A stretch of 55,047 nt of DNA from an uncultured Prevotellaceae bacterium (GCA_900318885.1 ONMN01000005.1:1-55047), one strand, 5' to 3'. Positions 32,273-42,049 are shown, counted from the stretch's first letter. Numbers and translations are program-made. Notes: generated by a model from the sequence alone, not told the origin.

Positions 32273-33499
32273 CTATTTATTATATTCTGCGGTAAGTTCG
32301 CAAATCTTCACGATAACGTGCATTGCCTTCTCCATCGACTGGATGGGTACGAATTCGTACGGGCCGTGGAAGTTGATGCCGCCAGCAAAGATGTTGGGGC
32401 AGGGGAGCCCTTTGAACGACAACTGAGCGCCATCCGTGCCACCGCGGATGGGACGCACCTTCGGCGCCACGCCGCAGTCTTGCATTGCGTGTAACACGAG
32501 GTCGATGACGTGCATTGCGTCGGGCTCAATTTTCTCCTTCATATTATAATATTGGTCGCTCAGCGTGCATTCCACTGTCCCCACGCCGTATTTCTCGTTC
32601 ATTTGTTCAGCACAGCGCTGGATGAAGCGTTTACGGTCCTCGAATTTGTCGCGGTCGTGATCGCGGATGATGTAAGAAAGCTTGGCTTGTTCGATGTTCG
32701 ATGTGATGCCCAACAGGTGGTAGAAACCCTGATAGCCTTCGGTGGTTTCTGGGGTTTCATCCTCCGGCAACATTTTGGCAAATTCAGCAGCCAGTGCGTT
32801 GGCATTAACCATCTTGCCCTTCGCGTAGCCAGGGTGAACGCTGACTCCCTTGATGGTAATCTTGGCTGACGCCGCGTTGAAGTTCTCAAACTCAAGTTCG
32901 CCTACGTCACCGCCATCCATTGTGTATGCCCACTCGCAGCCGAACTTCTCGACGTCGAAATGGTGCGCACCCATACCGATTTCCTCGTCGGGGTTGAACG
33001 CCACACGGATCTTGCCGTGTTTAATCTCCTTGTGTTCCTGCAGATACACCATAGCCTGCACGATTTCAGCGATGCCGGCCTTGTCGTCGGCACCCAATAG
33101 TGTCGTACCATCGGTTACGATGAGATCCTCACCGACGTGTTGTAACAGCTCGGGGAACTTCTTCGGGCTCGATACGATGCCTTCTGATAGCAGGATGTCG
33201 CTACCGTCGTAGTTGCGCACGATTTGCGGCTTAATGTCGGCTCCGCTGCAGTCGGGGCTGGTGTCATAATGTGAGATGAAACCAATGACAGGCACGTTGT
33301 CCTTCGTGTTGGCTTTCAGTGTGGCATAAATGTAGCCTTTGTCGTCCAATTCCACATCGTCCAAGCCCTCGCGCTCCAACTCTTTCTTCAGATATTCCGC
33401 AAATAGTAGTTGTTTACTGGTACTGGGTACGGTTTCACTCTCTTCGCTTGACTGAGTGTCGAACTTTGTATAGTTCAAAAATCTTTCTGTAATGTCCAT
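32273..33499 (-). CDS. pepT: Peptidase T (tripeptide aminopeptidase)
   Basis: The 408-aa M20 metallopeptidase has metal ligands in SHYDTSPD (His77), [25 protein letters not shown] and [18 protein letters not shown], and near the C-terminus [17 protein letters not shown]. Length and motifs are those of PepT, which removes N-terminal residues from tripeptides in the cytoplasm. Expressed alone from the promoter at 33528-33559. Confidence 0.97.
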   Translation of the reverse strand: MDITERFLNYTKFDTQSSEESETVPSTSKQLLFAEYLKKELEREGLDDVELDDKGYIYATLKANTKDNVPVIGFISHYDTSPDCSGADIKPQIVRNYDGSDILLSEGIVSSPKKFPELLQHVGEDLIVTDGTTLLGADDKAGIAEIVQAMVYLQEHKEIKHGKIRVAFNPDEEIGMGAHHFDVEKFGCEWAYTMDGGDVGELEFENFNAASAKITIKGVSVHPGYAKGKMVNANALAAEFAKMLPEDETPETTEGYQGFYHLLGITSNIEQAKLSYIIRDHDRDKFEDRKRFIQRCAEQMNEKYGVGTVECTLSDQYYNMKEKIEPDAMHVIDLVLHAMQDCGVAPKVRPIRGGTDGAQLSFKGLPCPNIFAGGINFHGPYEFVPIQSMEKAMHVIVKICELTAEYNK

Positions 33500-33527
33500 T
33501 TTCTTGTTTTAAGTTGATTTCTGCCTG

Positions 33528-33559
33528 CGAAGGTACGAAAAAGCAAGCAAAATACCAAA
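33528..33559 (-). promoter_or_regulatory. pepT promoter
   Basis: Minus strand: TTTG (complement of 33556-33559), 20 nt, TACCTTCG (complement of 33528-33535). The run TTTTTCGTACCTTCGCAG is shared with the 17389-17420 promoter. Confidence 0.75.
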
Positions 33560-33575
33560 GATAATCGGATTTTTC

Positions 33576-33606
33576 TTTGTTCATTTGAAGAAATTTCGTA
33601 ACTTTG
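33576..33606 (+). promoter_or_regulatory. Acyltransferase operon promoter
   Basis: TTTG (33576-33579), 19 nt, TAACTTTG (33599-33606). The ATG at 33612 is 6 nt after the -7 box, so the mRNA would be leaderless or have a leader of only a few bases. Confidence 0.75.
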
Positions 33607-33611
33607 TCGCC

Positions 33612-34706
33612 ATGAACGATATTTCCCCAGCAAAGAAGCCTCGATTGGAATGGCTCGACGCACTACGCGGATTCACCATGATTCTCGTTGTTGCATATCA
33701 CGTCGCGCAGAGCGGTTTTGGTGAGTCGTGGCGCCATTCGTCGTCCATGCCGTTCCTCATTCTTTTCCGCATGCCTTTGTTCTTCTTCGTCAGCGGATTT
33801 CTGGCATACAAGGCCTCGCAGGTGTGGAACCTTCGCAATCTTGGTGCACTTGTGCTGAAGAAATTGCGTGTCCAACTCATTCCCACGGCTGTGTTTTTCT
33901 TGCTGGCCATCGCGCTGTTATACAAGAACTTCTGGCCGTCGGTCGAAGAGGAGCTGATGTCGCCGCTGAAGGGCGGTTATTGGTTTACGGTGGCGCTGCT
34001 GTGGATGTTCCTCATCTACTATCCCTTTGCCTACTTGGAGAGTAAAATGAAGCACGCCTCGTGGTTACCCATCGTAGTGCTGTTTCTGTTGTCGCTGGCG
34101 CTTTACGAGAGCTGTTACCAACCGAAGTATTTCTCGTGGGCGCAGGGCTATAGGGGTGCTAAGACAGAGCTATGCAATTTCCTGATGTACACCAGCTTGG
34201 GTCAGGTGTTTCTCTATTTCCCCTTCTTCCTCTACGGCAACATCGTCCATCGCTATTGGCAGAAGGCCCAGCGCGTGATGGACTCGAAATGGTTTTTCCC
34301 GTTGCTCATCGTCATCGTTATCTTCTGCACGCTCGATGCACTGAAATGGCATTACATGCGAATGACGTGGGCCATCGTTCCCCTGACGCTGGCGAAGTTC
34401 CTGCTGCTCACCATCGTATTCATGTACTTCCGCACCTACCAGCAGTATTTCACGAAATTTACCATGATGGGCGCGACGCTACAGTACATTGGACGCCGAA
34501 CGCTGGACATTTACCTCATACATTTCCTGTTCATGCCAGACCTGCCGCACATTGGTGCGTTCTTCAACGCTCATACGCACAACTTTGTGGTTGACACCAC
34601 GCTGTCCATCCTTGTTGGTTTGGTCATCATTGTCTTCAGCATTATCACGTCAAATATCCTACGCATCAGCCCGTTCTTCAAGAAGTGGTTGTTTGGAAGA
34701 AGTTAA
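33612..34706 (+). CDS. Acyltransferase family 3 membrane protein
   Basis: Start at the ATG of MNDISPAKKPRLEWLDALRG, as an upstream in-frame TTG (33585) lies inside the promoter; 364 aa. About ten membrane helices; the family signature is DALRGFTMILVVAYHVAQSG with the key His, plus FRMPLFFFVSGFLAYK. Such proteins O-acetylate or succinylate surface sugars or lipids. It is followed by a uracil permease and LicD on the same strand; a link with LicD in glycan decoration is possible. Confidence 0.9.
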   Translation: MNDISPAKKPRLEWLDALRGFTMILVVAYHVAQSGFGESWRHSSSMPFLILFRMPLFFFVSGFLAYKASQVWNLRNLGALVLKKLRVQLIPTAVFFLLAIALLYKNFWPSVEEELMSPLKGGYWFTVALLWMFLIYYPFAYLESKMKHASWLPIVVLFLLSLALYESCYQPKYFSWAQGYRGAKTELCNFLMYTSLGQVFLYFPFFLYGNIVHRYWQKAQRVMDSKWFFPLLIVIVIFCTLDALKWHYMRMTWAIVPLTLAKFLLLTIVFMYFRTYQQYFTKFTMMGATLQYIGRRTLDIYLIHFLFMPDLPHIGAFFNAHTHNFVVDTTLSILVGLVIIVFSIITSNILRISPFFKKWLFGRS

Positions 34707-34717
34707 ATATTTTACTT

Positions 34718-36049
34718 ATGCAAGTTACTCCCAAAGAAGGCATCACAGATGCCAGGCAATTAGGCTACCCTAAGTATGCCGTATTAGGTATCCAACACCT
34801 GTTTGCCATGTTCGGCGCTACTGTTTTGGTACCCGTGCTTACCGGTCTTTCCGTGTCGTCAACCTTGCTGTTTGCCGGTATCGGCACATTGGTATTCCAT
34901 TGCGTCAGCAAGTTCAAAGTTCCGGCATTCCTTGGTTCTTCGTTTGCTTTCCTCGGTGGCTATATTTCAGTGAAGACGCTGGGTGTGGAACAGGGGATGA
35001 GTGAGACACTGGCCTTGGATTATGCCTGCATGGGAGTTTTCTTTGCCGGTCTGTGCTATTTCGTGATGGCTGCTCTCATCAAGTCATTCGGTATAGAAAA
35101 GATGTTGCACTATTTCCCGCCGGTAGTGACGGGTCCCATGATTATTGCCATCGGTTTGGTTCTCTCGGGCAGTGCCATTCAGAATTGCACCTCCAACTGG
35201 CTGCTGGCTATTGTGGCCATCGTGACGGTGATTGGTTCCAGCGTATGGGGCAAGGGTATCATCAAGATTATCCCCATCTTGTTGGGCGTGTTGGTCAGTT
35301 ATACCCTCGCGGCAGTGATGGGCGAAGTGGATTTCGCTGCACTCGATGACGCTGCTTGGATAGGTTTGCCGTTCAGTCGTGAACAGACTGTTTTGGCAGT
35401 GATGGACAATCTCGACACTTCGTTTCTCATTTCCACCATCATTGCCATTGTGCCTATCGCTGTTGCTACTATCATGGAGCATATCGGCGATATGTGTGCC
35501 ATTTCGTCAACCGTAGGCAAAGACTTCCTGAAGGAACCCGGATTGCACCGCACACTGATGGGCGATGGTCTTGCCACCTCGCTGGCTTCGCTCTTCGGTG
35601 CTCCTGCCAATACGACATATGGTGAGAATACCGGTGTGCTGAACCTCACCAAAGTCTTCGACCCTGCTGTCATCCGACTGGCCGCCATTTTGGCTATCCT
35701 ACTGTCGTTCTGTCCGAAGTTTGCGTGTCTGATTGGTCTGATGCCCGCAGCCACCATCGGTGGTGTGAGCCTCATCCTCTACGGCATGATATCAGCTGTC
35801 GGTGTGCGCAATCTGGTGGAAGATGGTGTAGATTTCAATTCTTCGCGTAACGTCTTTGTGGCAGCTTTGATACTGGTCATCGCTATCGGTGTGAAATACG
35901 GTGCCGATGACAATGTGAGCGTTGGTCCCATTCATTTCTCCGGCCTGGCATTGTCTGCCCTCGTGGGTATCATTCTCAACGCCATCCTTCCTGGTAAGTT
36001 AGGTATGAAGGTGAAGAGCGTTCACGGCAAGGACAAGCCCGGCAACTAA
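34718..36049 (+). CDS. uraA: Uracil permease (NCS2 family)
   Basis: Start at ATG 34718 (MQVTPKEGITDARQLGYPKY); 443 aa with about fourteen membrane segments. NCS2 signatures include LGIQHLFAMFGATVLVPVLT, the central MEHIGDMCAISSTVGKDF with the uracil-binding Glu, and GAPANTTYGENTGVLNLTKV. It takes up uracil with protons. It is 11 nt after the acyltransferase gene and 11 nt before licD. Confidence 0.95.
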   Translation: MQVTPKEGITDARQLGYPKYAVLGIQHLFAMFGATVLVPVLTGLSVSSTLLFAGIGTLVFHCVSKFKVPAFLGSSFAFLGGYISVKTLGVEQGMSETLALDYACMGVFFAGLCYFVMAALIKSFGIEKMLHYFPPVVTGPMIIAIGLVLSGSAIQNCTSNWLLAIVAIVTVIGSSVWGKGIIKIIPILLGVLVSYTLAAVMGEVDFAALDDAAWIGLPFSREQTVLAVMDNLDTSFLISTIIAIVPIAVATIMEHIGDMCAISSTVGKDFLKEPGLHRTLMGDGLATSLASLFGAPANTTYGENTGVLNLTKVFDPAVIRLAAILAILLSFCPKFACLIGLMPAATIGGVSLILYGMISAVGVRNLVEDGVDFNSSRNVFVAALILVIAIGVKYGADDNVSVGPIHFSGLALSALVGIILNAILPGKLGMKVKSVHGKDKPGN

Positions 36050-36060
36050 CCTTTCACGCA

Positions 36061-36843
36061 ATGAGAAAGATTGAAGATATTCAGGAATTGCGCCAGATTC
36101 AGATGGGCATTCTCGACGAGGTCCATCGCTTTTGTGAGGCTCACGGCCTGCGCTATTTCCTGTCGAGTGGCACACTTATCGGGGCGGTGCGCCATAAGGG
36201 ATATATTCCTTGGGATGACGACATAGATATCTATATGCCTCGCAAGGACTATAAGGAATTTCTCCAGGCTTATACTTCTGATTCTGGCCATTATCGAGCT
36301 ATTAATCCTCAGACGGAGAACCACTATTATTATACCTTTGCCAAGGTTGTCGATCTACGTACGCGGATGGTGGAGAAGGAAACGGAAGGTTACGAAATCG
36401 GTGTCTATATGGATATCTTCCCAGTTGACTATGTGACGGATGATTTACAGGAGCGCGAACGTATCTTTAAAAAGAAGAAGTTACTTTATAAGATTAGGAG
36501 ATGTAAGATTTCGAAGAACAACTATCTGCGTTCACACCTCGCATATTTTGTCTATAAACATTGGCCTATGAGTGTCGGGCAGATAGAGCGTAAGATTCGG
36601 AAGCTGATTGTGTTGACAGAGCCGACGCGTACCGTCTGCAATATGACGGAGGCTGGCCCAAGTATCAAAGGATGTTTCCCTGCAGAGGATATCGCCTCGT
36701 CAGTGGATATCGAGTTCGAAAGGAAACAGTATAAGACGATGGTGGGCTACAAGGACTATTTGGAACGAACCTATGGCGACTATATGACGTTACCCCCCGT
36801 AGAGCAACGCGTCACGCATCATTTTGAGGCTTACTGGAAGTAA
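36061..36843 (+). CDS. LicD family phosphotransferase
   Basis: The 260-aa protein has the LicD signature: a start of helical type (LRQIQMGILDEVHRFCEAHG), SSGTLIGAVRHKGYIPWDDD, DIDIYMPRKDY (metal-binding Asp triad) and YMDIFPVDYV. LicD enzymes transfer phosphocholine, phosphoethanolamine or related groups from a CDP-carrier to glycans. The CDP-carrier could come from the fusion protein at 37805-39646, which has a LicC-like domain. The TAA abuts the stop of the convergent ornithine cyclodeaminase-like gene with no space. Confidence 0.93.
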   Translation: MRKIEDIQELRQIQMGILDEVHRFCEAHGLRYFLSSGTLIGAVRHKGYIPWDDDIDIYMPRKDYKEFLQAYTSDSGHYRAINPQTENHYYYTFAKVVDLRTRMVEKETEGYEIGVYMDIFPVDYVTDDLQERERIFKKKKLLYKIRRCKISKNNYLRSHLAYFVYKHWPMSVGQIERKIRKLIVLTEPTRTVCNMTEAGPSIKGCFPAEDIASSVDIEFERKQYKTMVGYKDYLERTYGDYMTLPPVEQRVTHHFEAYWK

Positions 36844-37800
36844 CTATACCCAAGTTTTCTGGTCCTGCTTTTGGTATTCAAAACCTTGTGAGGTGTTGAT
36901 GGCTTTCTCGTATATCTTTGAGGCGAATACAATGTCATGGAGAGCTAGACCGTAATTGTAGCTAAGAATACGTTCATCATCATTAGTACGACCAGGATTC
37001 TTTCCTTGTAATACATGGTGAATCTCATCGTATTCGTGGAACTGATTGAAGTACTTCCACGTCTGAATCTGTCCTGTGTCGTCGCCAAAGACCTTGTCGA
37101 AGAAGAGGTCGCAATTCTGAAAACCGCGTACATGGACAGGAATGACAGTTACCCCTTTCTTATATAGGCTGTTGTCAGGGAAAAGCAATTCTGTGGCTAC
37201 GGTGACGCATGATATCACGACATCGGCTTCTGAGAGAAATGCTGTGGGATTGTCGATAATCTCAAATGTTACATTGTCGTGGCCCTTGAAACGTTCGATG
37301 AACTGCTCAGCTTGATCTTTGTAACGCATCAGACGAATGGTGATGTGACGATCTTCGTTGTCTGCAATGAGACAAAGGGCTACGGCCCGTGCAATATTTC
37401 CCAATCCTATCATCGAATACGTGTCAACGCCTTTGCGCTGAAAGGTCCTTGCTGCTAAGGCAGCTACGGCCCCCGTCCGCATGGCTGTAATCCAGTCACC
37501 ATCCATGATGGCTAAGAGCTGTCCTGTCTCCGCATCATAGAGCGTGATGTCGCTCTTCAGTGTAGGTGTTTGTCCCTCAATGCGACTCACCAATTTCAGG
37601 CCAAAATACTTTCTACCATTGTATTTAGGCAAAAGACAGGGCATAGAGGTCATAAAGTCTTCTCCTTGTGGATGAACACTGAGTTTAGCAGGCATCTGAG
37701 CATCGTCTTTCATCAGGAAGCCTTGTTTGACCCATTCAATGCACTCTTTTGGACTAATGTTTAGTGCATCTATCTGTTGCTGTTGGATGATGGAAACCAT
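36844..37800 (-). CDS. Ornithine cyclodeaminase / mu-crystallin family protein
   Basis: The 318-aa protein has the family plan: an N-terminal substrate part (MPAKLSVHPQGEDFMTSMPC; KYFGLKLVSR), AIMDGDWITAMRTGAVAALA, and an NAD-binding Rossmann fold with MIGLGNIARAVALCL. Members deaminate ornithine or reduce imines (alanine, SbnB-type carboxyethyl-amino acids), so the reaction is open. It starts 4 nt after the nucleotidyltransferase-PLP fusion and is probably co-expressed with it, which suggests production of an amino-group-bearing substituent. Confidence 0.85.
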   Translation of the reverse strand: MVSIIQQQQIDALNISPKECIEWVKQGFLMKDDAQMPAKLSVHPQGEDFMTSMPCLLPKYNGRKYFGLKLVSRIEGQTPTLKSDITLYDAETGQLLAIMDGDWITAMRTGAVAALAARTFQRKGVDTYSMIGLGNIARAVALCLIADNEDRHITIRLMRYKDQAEQFIERFKGHDNVTFEIIDNPTAFLSEADVVISCVTVATELLFPDNSLYKKGVTVIPVHVRGFQNCDLFFDKVFGDDTGQIQTWKYFNQFHEYDEIHHVLQGKNPGRTNDDERILSYNYGLALHDIVFASKIYEKAINTSQGFEYQKQDQKTWV

Positions 37801-37804
37801 ACCT

Positions 37805-39646
37805 CTATTTTAGTGTTTTGAGTCCTTCAATGAGTCGGGTGTTGTCCTTATGGTCGCGAACGGCAATGCGCATATACTGCTTCTGTGGATCGAGACCGGG
37901 CTTCAGACTGCAGTCGCGTGTCAGGATGTTATGCTGCTTGAGCATATAGATAACGATTTCACTGGCTTTGTAGGGCGGCAGTACTTCGCAAAGGAAATAG
38001 TTGGCCTGCGTAGGCATCACGTGGAAGAAAGGTATCTGTTTCAGTTTCTCATAGAAGTCTGCACGTTCGGCAACAAACTTCGCGCAGGCACGCTGATAGT
38101 CTTTTTCGTGCTTGTTGTATATTTGCATGAAGAACTCGGCAAACGAGTTGAGGTTCCAGATGCTCACCTCTTTCTTAATACGCGCGATAAGTCCCTTGTC
38201 GGCAGAACAGAGAATGCCCAGACGCAAGCCAGGCACACCATAGCTCTTTGAGATACTCTTCATCACCGCCATGTGGGGATAAGCCTCCAGTATTTCGTCG
38301 CTCAACAACGAATTAGTAGCATAGTCCTCGCTGAAGTCCACAAAGCTTTCATCGACCACCAAACGGATGCCTTTGTCTTCGCACCATTGAGCCAAACGCA
38401 AAATGTCTGCCTTGGGAATGAAATTGCCCGAGGGATTATCGGGGTTGATGACCATCAGTTGGTGGATGTCTTTATCGTCAAAGAACGCCATCAAATCATC
38501 AGCTGTATATCGATAGTCCTCGTTTTGCGGTACGAAGGTCACTTGCTGGTCCTTGTCATATCGATTTGGATATTCCTCAAAGGTAGGACGGATGAAGCCT
38601 ATTTTGAAGTCTGAGGTCTGAGGTCTGAGATCTGAAGCGTCTTCCATCAGAACCTTAATCAGTTCCGCAGCACCGTTGCCAGGCACGATATAGGGCTCGC
38701 TGACGCCAAAGCACTTGCTGGCAATCAGTGTGTTCACCTTCATGCCCGAAGGGTATTCCGTCAGCAACGTGTCGAAGTTGGCACGCAGTTCGTCTTTCAT
38801 CCTGCGACTGGGGAAGTAGGGGTTCACCAAGTAGCAGAAATCCAGCATCTGGGGGAATCGCCAGAAACCACCATAACGTCCGTAATATTTGCGAAGCACG
38901 TCCTGCTCATCGGCAAACAACGCCTCAGCAATATCCAAATCCTGCTTGTCATCAATCTCGTACCACTTCTCCTGTCCGATAGGCAGGGCCTTCATATCGT
39001 GATTGTTGAGCAGCGAGATGATGCGAAGCACATTCTCGTAATACTCGTTATTGCCCACAGCCTTGGTGTAGGCATCAAGGAAGGGCACGTATTTCTGTTG
39101 TGAAAACTGCTTACTGAGTTTATATATGTTGACCGTTTTGTAATACGAGTCGACGTCGTTGTAGTCGAAGGCGTCCTTCGAGATGAAATTGACGATGTTC
39201 TGTTCTTCGTCCAACCGCACCATCGTACCATCCATCCACGTCTCGTATTTGGCGACGAGGGCAAGGTTAGGGTAGGGGTCGTCCACAATCATCGGGATCA
39301 TGCGCTCGCTGAAAATAAGGTCGCTCTCAATGAGTAGTGTGTCGTCCTCTTGCAACTTATCCTTGACAATAGCTAACGAATAAATGTTGTTTGTCTTATC
39401 GTAGACAGGATTCTCAGCGAATTCGATATTCAACTGGCCATCATATCGATTGCCAATATACTCGCGAAGTTCTTTGCCTTTATAGCCTACTACGATGATG
39501 ACGCGGTTGAGCTGTTGTTTGGCAAGCTGTCCCAGCAGACGGTCAATGAGTCGCACACCATTCACTGGGACCATACACTTCGTGTTGTCCTTCGTATAGT
39601 CGCCAAGCCTGCGACCCATGCCTGCTGCTAAGATAATTGCCTGCAT
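37805..39646 (-). CDS. Fusion of a LicC-like nucleotidyltransferase and a HisC/CobD-like PLP enzyme
   Basis: The 613-aa protein has two domains. Residues 1 to about 235 are a sugar-phosphate/choline-phosphate nucleotidyltransferase (AIILAAGMGRRLGDYTKDNT; KCMVPVNG; LLIESDLIFSE). Residues about 255-613 are a fold-type I PLP enzyme (GNGAAELIKVL; VINPDNPSGNFIPKADILR; VVDESFVDFSED; the PLP lysine K467 in SISKSYGVPGLRLG). The first resembles LicC, which makes CDP-choline. The second resembles HisC and CobD, some of which decarboxylate or transaminate amino-alcohol phosphates. The fusion could thus make an amino-alcohol phosphate and activate it with CTP. A 7-nt repeat array encodes SDLRPQTSDFK (about residues 337-347) within the PLP domain. 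Confidence 0.9.
   Translation of the reverse strand: MQAIILAAGMGRRLGDYTKDNTKCMVPVNGVRLIDRLLGQLAKQQLNRVIIVVGYKGKELREYIGNRYDGQLNIEFAENPVYDKTNNIYSLAIVKDKLQEDDTLLIESDLIFSERMIPMIVDDPYPNLALVAKYETWMDGTMVRLDEEQNIVNFISKDAFDYNDVDSYYKTVNIYKLSKQFSQQKYVPFLDAYTKAVGNNEYYENVLRIISLLNNHDMKALPIGQEKWYEIDDKQDLDIAEALFADEQDVLRKYYGRYGGFWRFPQMLDFCYLVNPYFPSRRMKDELRANFDTLLTEYPSGMKVNTLIASKCFGVSEPYIVPGNGAAELIKVLMEDASDLRPQTSDFKIGFIRPTFEEYPNRYDKDQQVTFVPQNEDYRYTADDLMAFFDDKDIHQLMVINPDNPSGNFIPKADILRLAQWCEDKGIRLVVDESFVDFSEDYATNSLLSDEILEAYPHMAVMKSISKSYGVPGLRLGILCSADKGLIARIKKEVSIWNLNSFAEFFMQIYNKHEKDYQRACAKFVAERADFYEKLKQIPFFHVMPTQANYFLCEVLPPYKASEIVIYMLKQHNILTRDCSLKPGLDPQKQYMRIAVRDHKDNTRLIEGLKTLK
38604..38638 (-). repeat. Heptanucleotide array in the fusion gene, word CTGAGGT
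   Basis: TTGAAGT, CTGAGGT, CTGAGGT, CTGAGAT, CTGAAGC: five units, period 7, in frame inside the PLP-domain coding region. Confidence 0.8.
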
Positions 39647-39653
39647 CTTTTAC

Positions 39654-39681
39654 ATTGAACGTTGAACATTGAACATTGAAC
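39654..39681 (-). repeat. Heptanucleotide array between metG and the fusion gene, word ATTGAAC
   Basis: Four exact-period units (ATTGAAC, GTTGAAC, ATTGAAC, ATTGAAC) make up nearly the whole 36-nt spacer between the metG stop and the fusion gene ATG. Confidence 0.85.
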
Positions 39682-39682
39682 G

Positions 39683-41749
39683 TTATCCAACTTGGCTTCC
39701 CGGCTTTACGTCCTTCGTCGTGGTGACCACGCTGAGGCTTTCGTCGGCATCAACAGCGGAGAGAATCATGCCCTGACTCTCAATACCCATCATGTTGCGT
39801 GATGCGAAGTTAGCCACGAAGAGGATGCGCTTGCCGATGAGCTCCTCAGGATTCTCGTAGAAGGCGGCAATACCAGAACAGATGGTGCGGTCGACACCAG
39901 AACCATCGTCGATGGTAAACTGCAGCAGTTTCTTCGATTTCTTCACCTTCTGGCAGTCCTTCACCAGACCTACACGGATATCAAGCTTCTCGAACTCCTC
40001 GAACGATACAGTATCCTTGATAGGAGCAGCCTTGTACTGAGCTGCCTCGTTAGCCTTCTTGGTCTCAGCCAACTTGTCGAGCTGCTTCTGGATGACGTCG
40101 TCCTCAATCTTCTCGAACAGCAGGGCGGGTTCACCCAGTTGATGACCAGCCTTCAGTAGGTCGGTGCTGCCCAACTCATTCCAGTCGAAACTCTCCAGAT
40201 TCAGCATCTCGCGCAGTTTCTTACTGCTGAACGGCAGGAACGGCTCAAAGGCGATAGCCAGATTGGCAGTCAGCTGCAGACAGATGTTCAGGATGGTCTC
40301 ACAACGCTTCTGGTCAGTCTTCCAAACCTTCCAAGGCTCGCACTCTGTGATATAGCGGTTACCGATACGTGCCAGGTTCATGGCCTCGAACTGAGCATCG
40401 CGGAACTTGAACTGGTCGAGCAGTGCCTCCACCTTCTGTTTCACGTCCTTGAACTCCTCCAACGCCTGCTTGTCAACATCCAGCAGTTCGCCACAGGCAG
40501 GAACAACACCGTTCCAGTATTTCTTGGTCAACTGCAGGGCACGATTCACGAAGTTACCATAGACAGCCACCAACTCGTTGTTGTTACGGTCCTGAAAGTC
40601 CTTCCACGTGAAGTTGTTGTCCTTGGTCTCAGGAGCATTGGCCGTCAACACATAACGCAACACATCCTGCTTGCCAGGCATATCCACGAGGTATTCGTGC
40701 AACCAGACAGCCCAGTTGCGCGAGGTAGAAATCTTGTCGTTCTCCAGATTCAGGAACTCGTTCGAGGGTACGTTGTCAGGCATGATATATTTGCCGTGCG
40801 CCTTCATCATCACAGGGAAGATAATGCAGTGGAACACGATATTGTCCTTACCGATGAAGTGCACCAGACGGGTGTCCTCATCCTGCCACCACTTCTGCCA
40901 CGAACCCCATTTCTCAGGTTCCTTGGCGCACAACTCTACCGTGTTCGAAACATAACCGATAGGGGCGTCGAACCACACGTAGAGCACCTTGCCCTCAGCG
41001 CCCTCAACAGGTACGGGGATACCCCAGTTCAGGTCGCGCGTCATAGCACGGGGCTGCAGATCCATCTCCAACCAGCTCTTGCACTGGCCATAGACATTGG
41101 GGCGCCACTCCTTGTGACCTTCCAGAATCCACTCCTTCAGCCACTCCTGATACTCGTTCAGGGGCAGATACCAGTTCTTGGTGCTCTTCATCACAGGCGT
41201 AGAACCAGAAATAGTCGACTTTGGATTGATGAGTTCCGTAGGACTCAGGTCGCGACCACACTTCTCGCACTGGTCGCCGTAAGCTCCCTCGTTGTGGCAA
41301 TAGGGGCACTCGCCAGTTACGTAACGGTCTGCCAGGAACTGCTTGGCCTCCTCGTCGTACAATTGTTCGGTTGTCTCTTCCACCAGCTTGCCTTCGTCAT
41401 ACAGTTTGCGGAACCACTCCGCAGCAAACTTATGGTGCGTCTCCGAGGTCGTGCGGCTATAGATATCGAACGAGATGCCGAACTCCTTGAACGAGTCCTT
41501 AATCATCTTGTGATAGCGATCCACTACGTCCTGTGGGGTAATGCCCTCCTTGCGGGCACGAACAGTGATGGGTACACCATGTTCGTCACTTCCACCAATA
41601 AACATCACGTCCTCCTTCTTCAAACGCAGGTAGCGCACGTAGATATCGGCAGGAATATAGACACCTGCCAAGTGACCGATATGCACACCGCCATTAGCGT
41701 ATGGCAGTGCTGAGGTCACCGTTGTTCTTTTGAATTTCTTTTCTGCCAT
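39683..41749 (-). CDS. metG: Methionyl-tRNA synthetase
   Basis: Start at ATG 41749 ([20 protein letters not shown]); an in-frame upstream extension would lie in the promoter. The 688-aa class I synthetase has the HIGH motif ([10 protein letters not shown]), a zinc domain ([20 protein letters not shown]), the KMSKS-equivalent [12 protein letters not shown], an anticodon-binding helical domain, and a C-terminal tRNA-binding (OB-fold) domain ([20 protein letters not shown]). It charges tRNA-Met. It heads the operon with the fusion and cyclodeaminase-like genes. Confidence 0.98.
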   Translation of the reverse strand: MAEKKFKRTTVTSALPYANGGVHIGHLAGVYIPADIYVRYLRLKKEDVMFIGGSDEHGVPITVRARKEGITPQDVVDRYHKMIKDSFKEFGISFDIYSRTTSETHHKFAAEWFRKLYDEGKLVEETTEQLYDEEAKQFLADRYVTGECPYCHNEGAYGDQCEKCGRDLSPTELINPKSTISGSTPVMKSTKNWYLPLNEYQEWLKEWILEGHKEWRPNVYGQCKSWLEMDLQPRAMTRDLNWGIPVPVEGAEGKVLYVWFDAPIGYVSNTVELCAKEPEKWGSWQKWWQDEDTRLVHFIGKDNIVFHCIIFPVMMKAHGKYIMPDNVPSNEFLNLENDKISTSRNWAVWLHEYLVDMPGKQDVLRYVLTANAPETKDNNFTWKDFQDRNNNELVAVYGNFVNRALQLTKKYWNGVVPACGELLDVDKQALEEFKDVKQKVEALLDQFKFRDAQFEAMNLARIGNRYITECEPWKVWKTDQKRCETILNICLQLTANLAIAFEPFLPFSSKKLREMLNLESFDWNELGSTDLLKAGHQLGEPALLFEKIEDDVIQKQLDKLAETKKANEAAQYKAAPIKDTVSFEEFEKLDIRVGLVKDCQKVKKSKKLLQFTIDDGSGVDRTICSGIAAFYENPEELIGKRILFVANFASRNMMGIESQGMILSAVDADESLSVVTTTKDVKPGSQVG

Positions 41750-41776
41750 TTCCTTATCTTTTTTCAATTTTGCCTG

Positions 41777-41807
41777 CAAAATTACTAATTTTATTTCACA
41801 TAACAAA
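41777..41807 (-). promoter_or_regulatory. metG promoter
   Basis: Minus strand: TTTG (complement of 41804-41807), 19 nt, TAATTTTG (complement of 41777-41784). Confidence 0.8.
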
Positions 41808-41944
41808 AGAAACCCCTGAAAATATGGTTTTAACGGTTATGACAACGATGTCTCGTATGAAGATTGGTCCTAAAAACGTAAACGATTTCGTGGATTTTAA
41901 CAGATTTTATTGCGCCAAAAATAATCAGCTATTTTTAATTTTCG

Positions 41945-41952
41945 TATCTTTG
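41945..41952 (+). promoter_or_regulatory. -7 element of the pectinesterase gene
   Basis: TATCTTTG at 41945-41952; no good TTTG lies 19-20 nt upstream, so an activator may be needed. The leader is about 93 nt and holds a five-codon frame (MNRN, stop) from 41974. The remaining gap 41808-41944 shows nothing I can name. Confidence 0.55.
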
Positions 41953-42049
41953 CAGGTGATTTACGGCCTGGCCATGAACCGCAACTAATCTGCTTTACGC
42001 GCGAACAATTTTTATTTTTATTACTATAAACAACTAAAAAAACAATTGT

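Noticed and set aside
41770-41988. 72-codon frame before the pectinesterase gene
   Set aside because: Overlaps both the metG promoter and the pectinesterase -7 box; low-quality translation.
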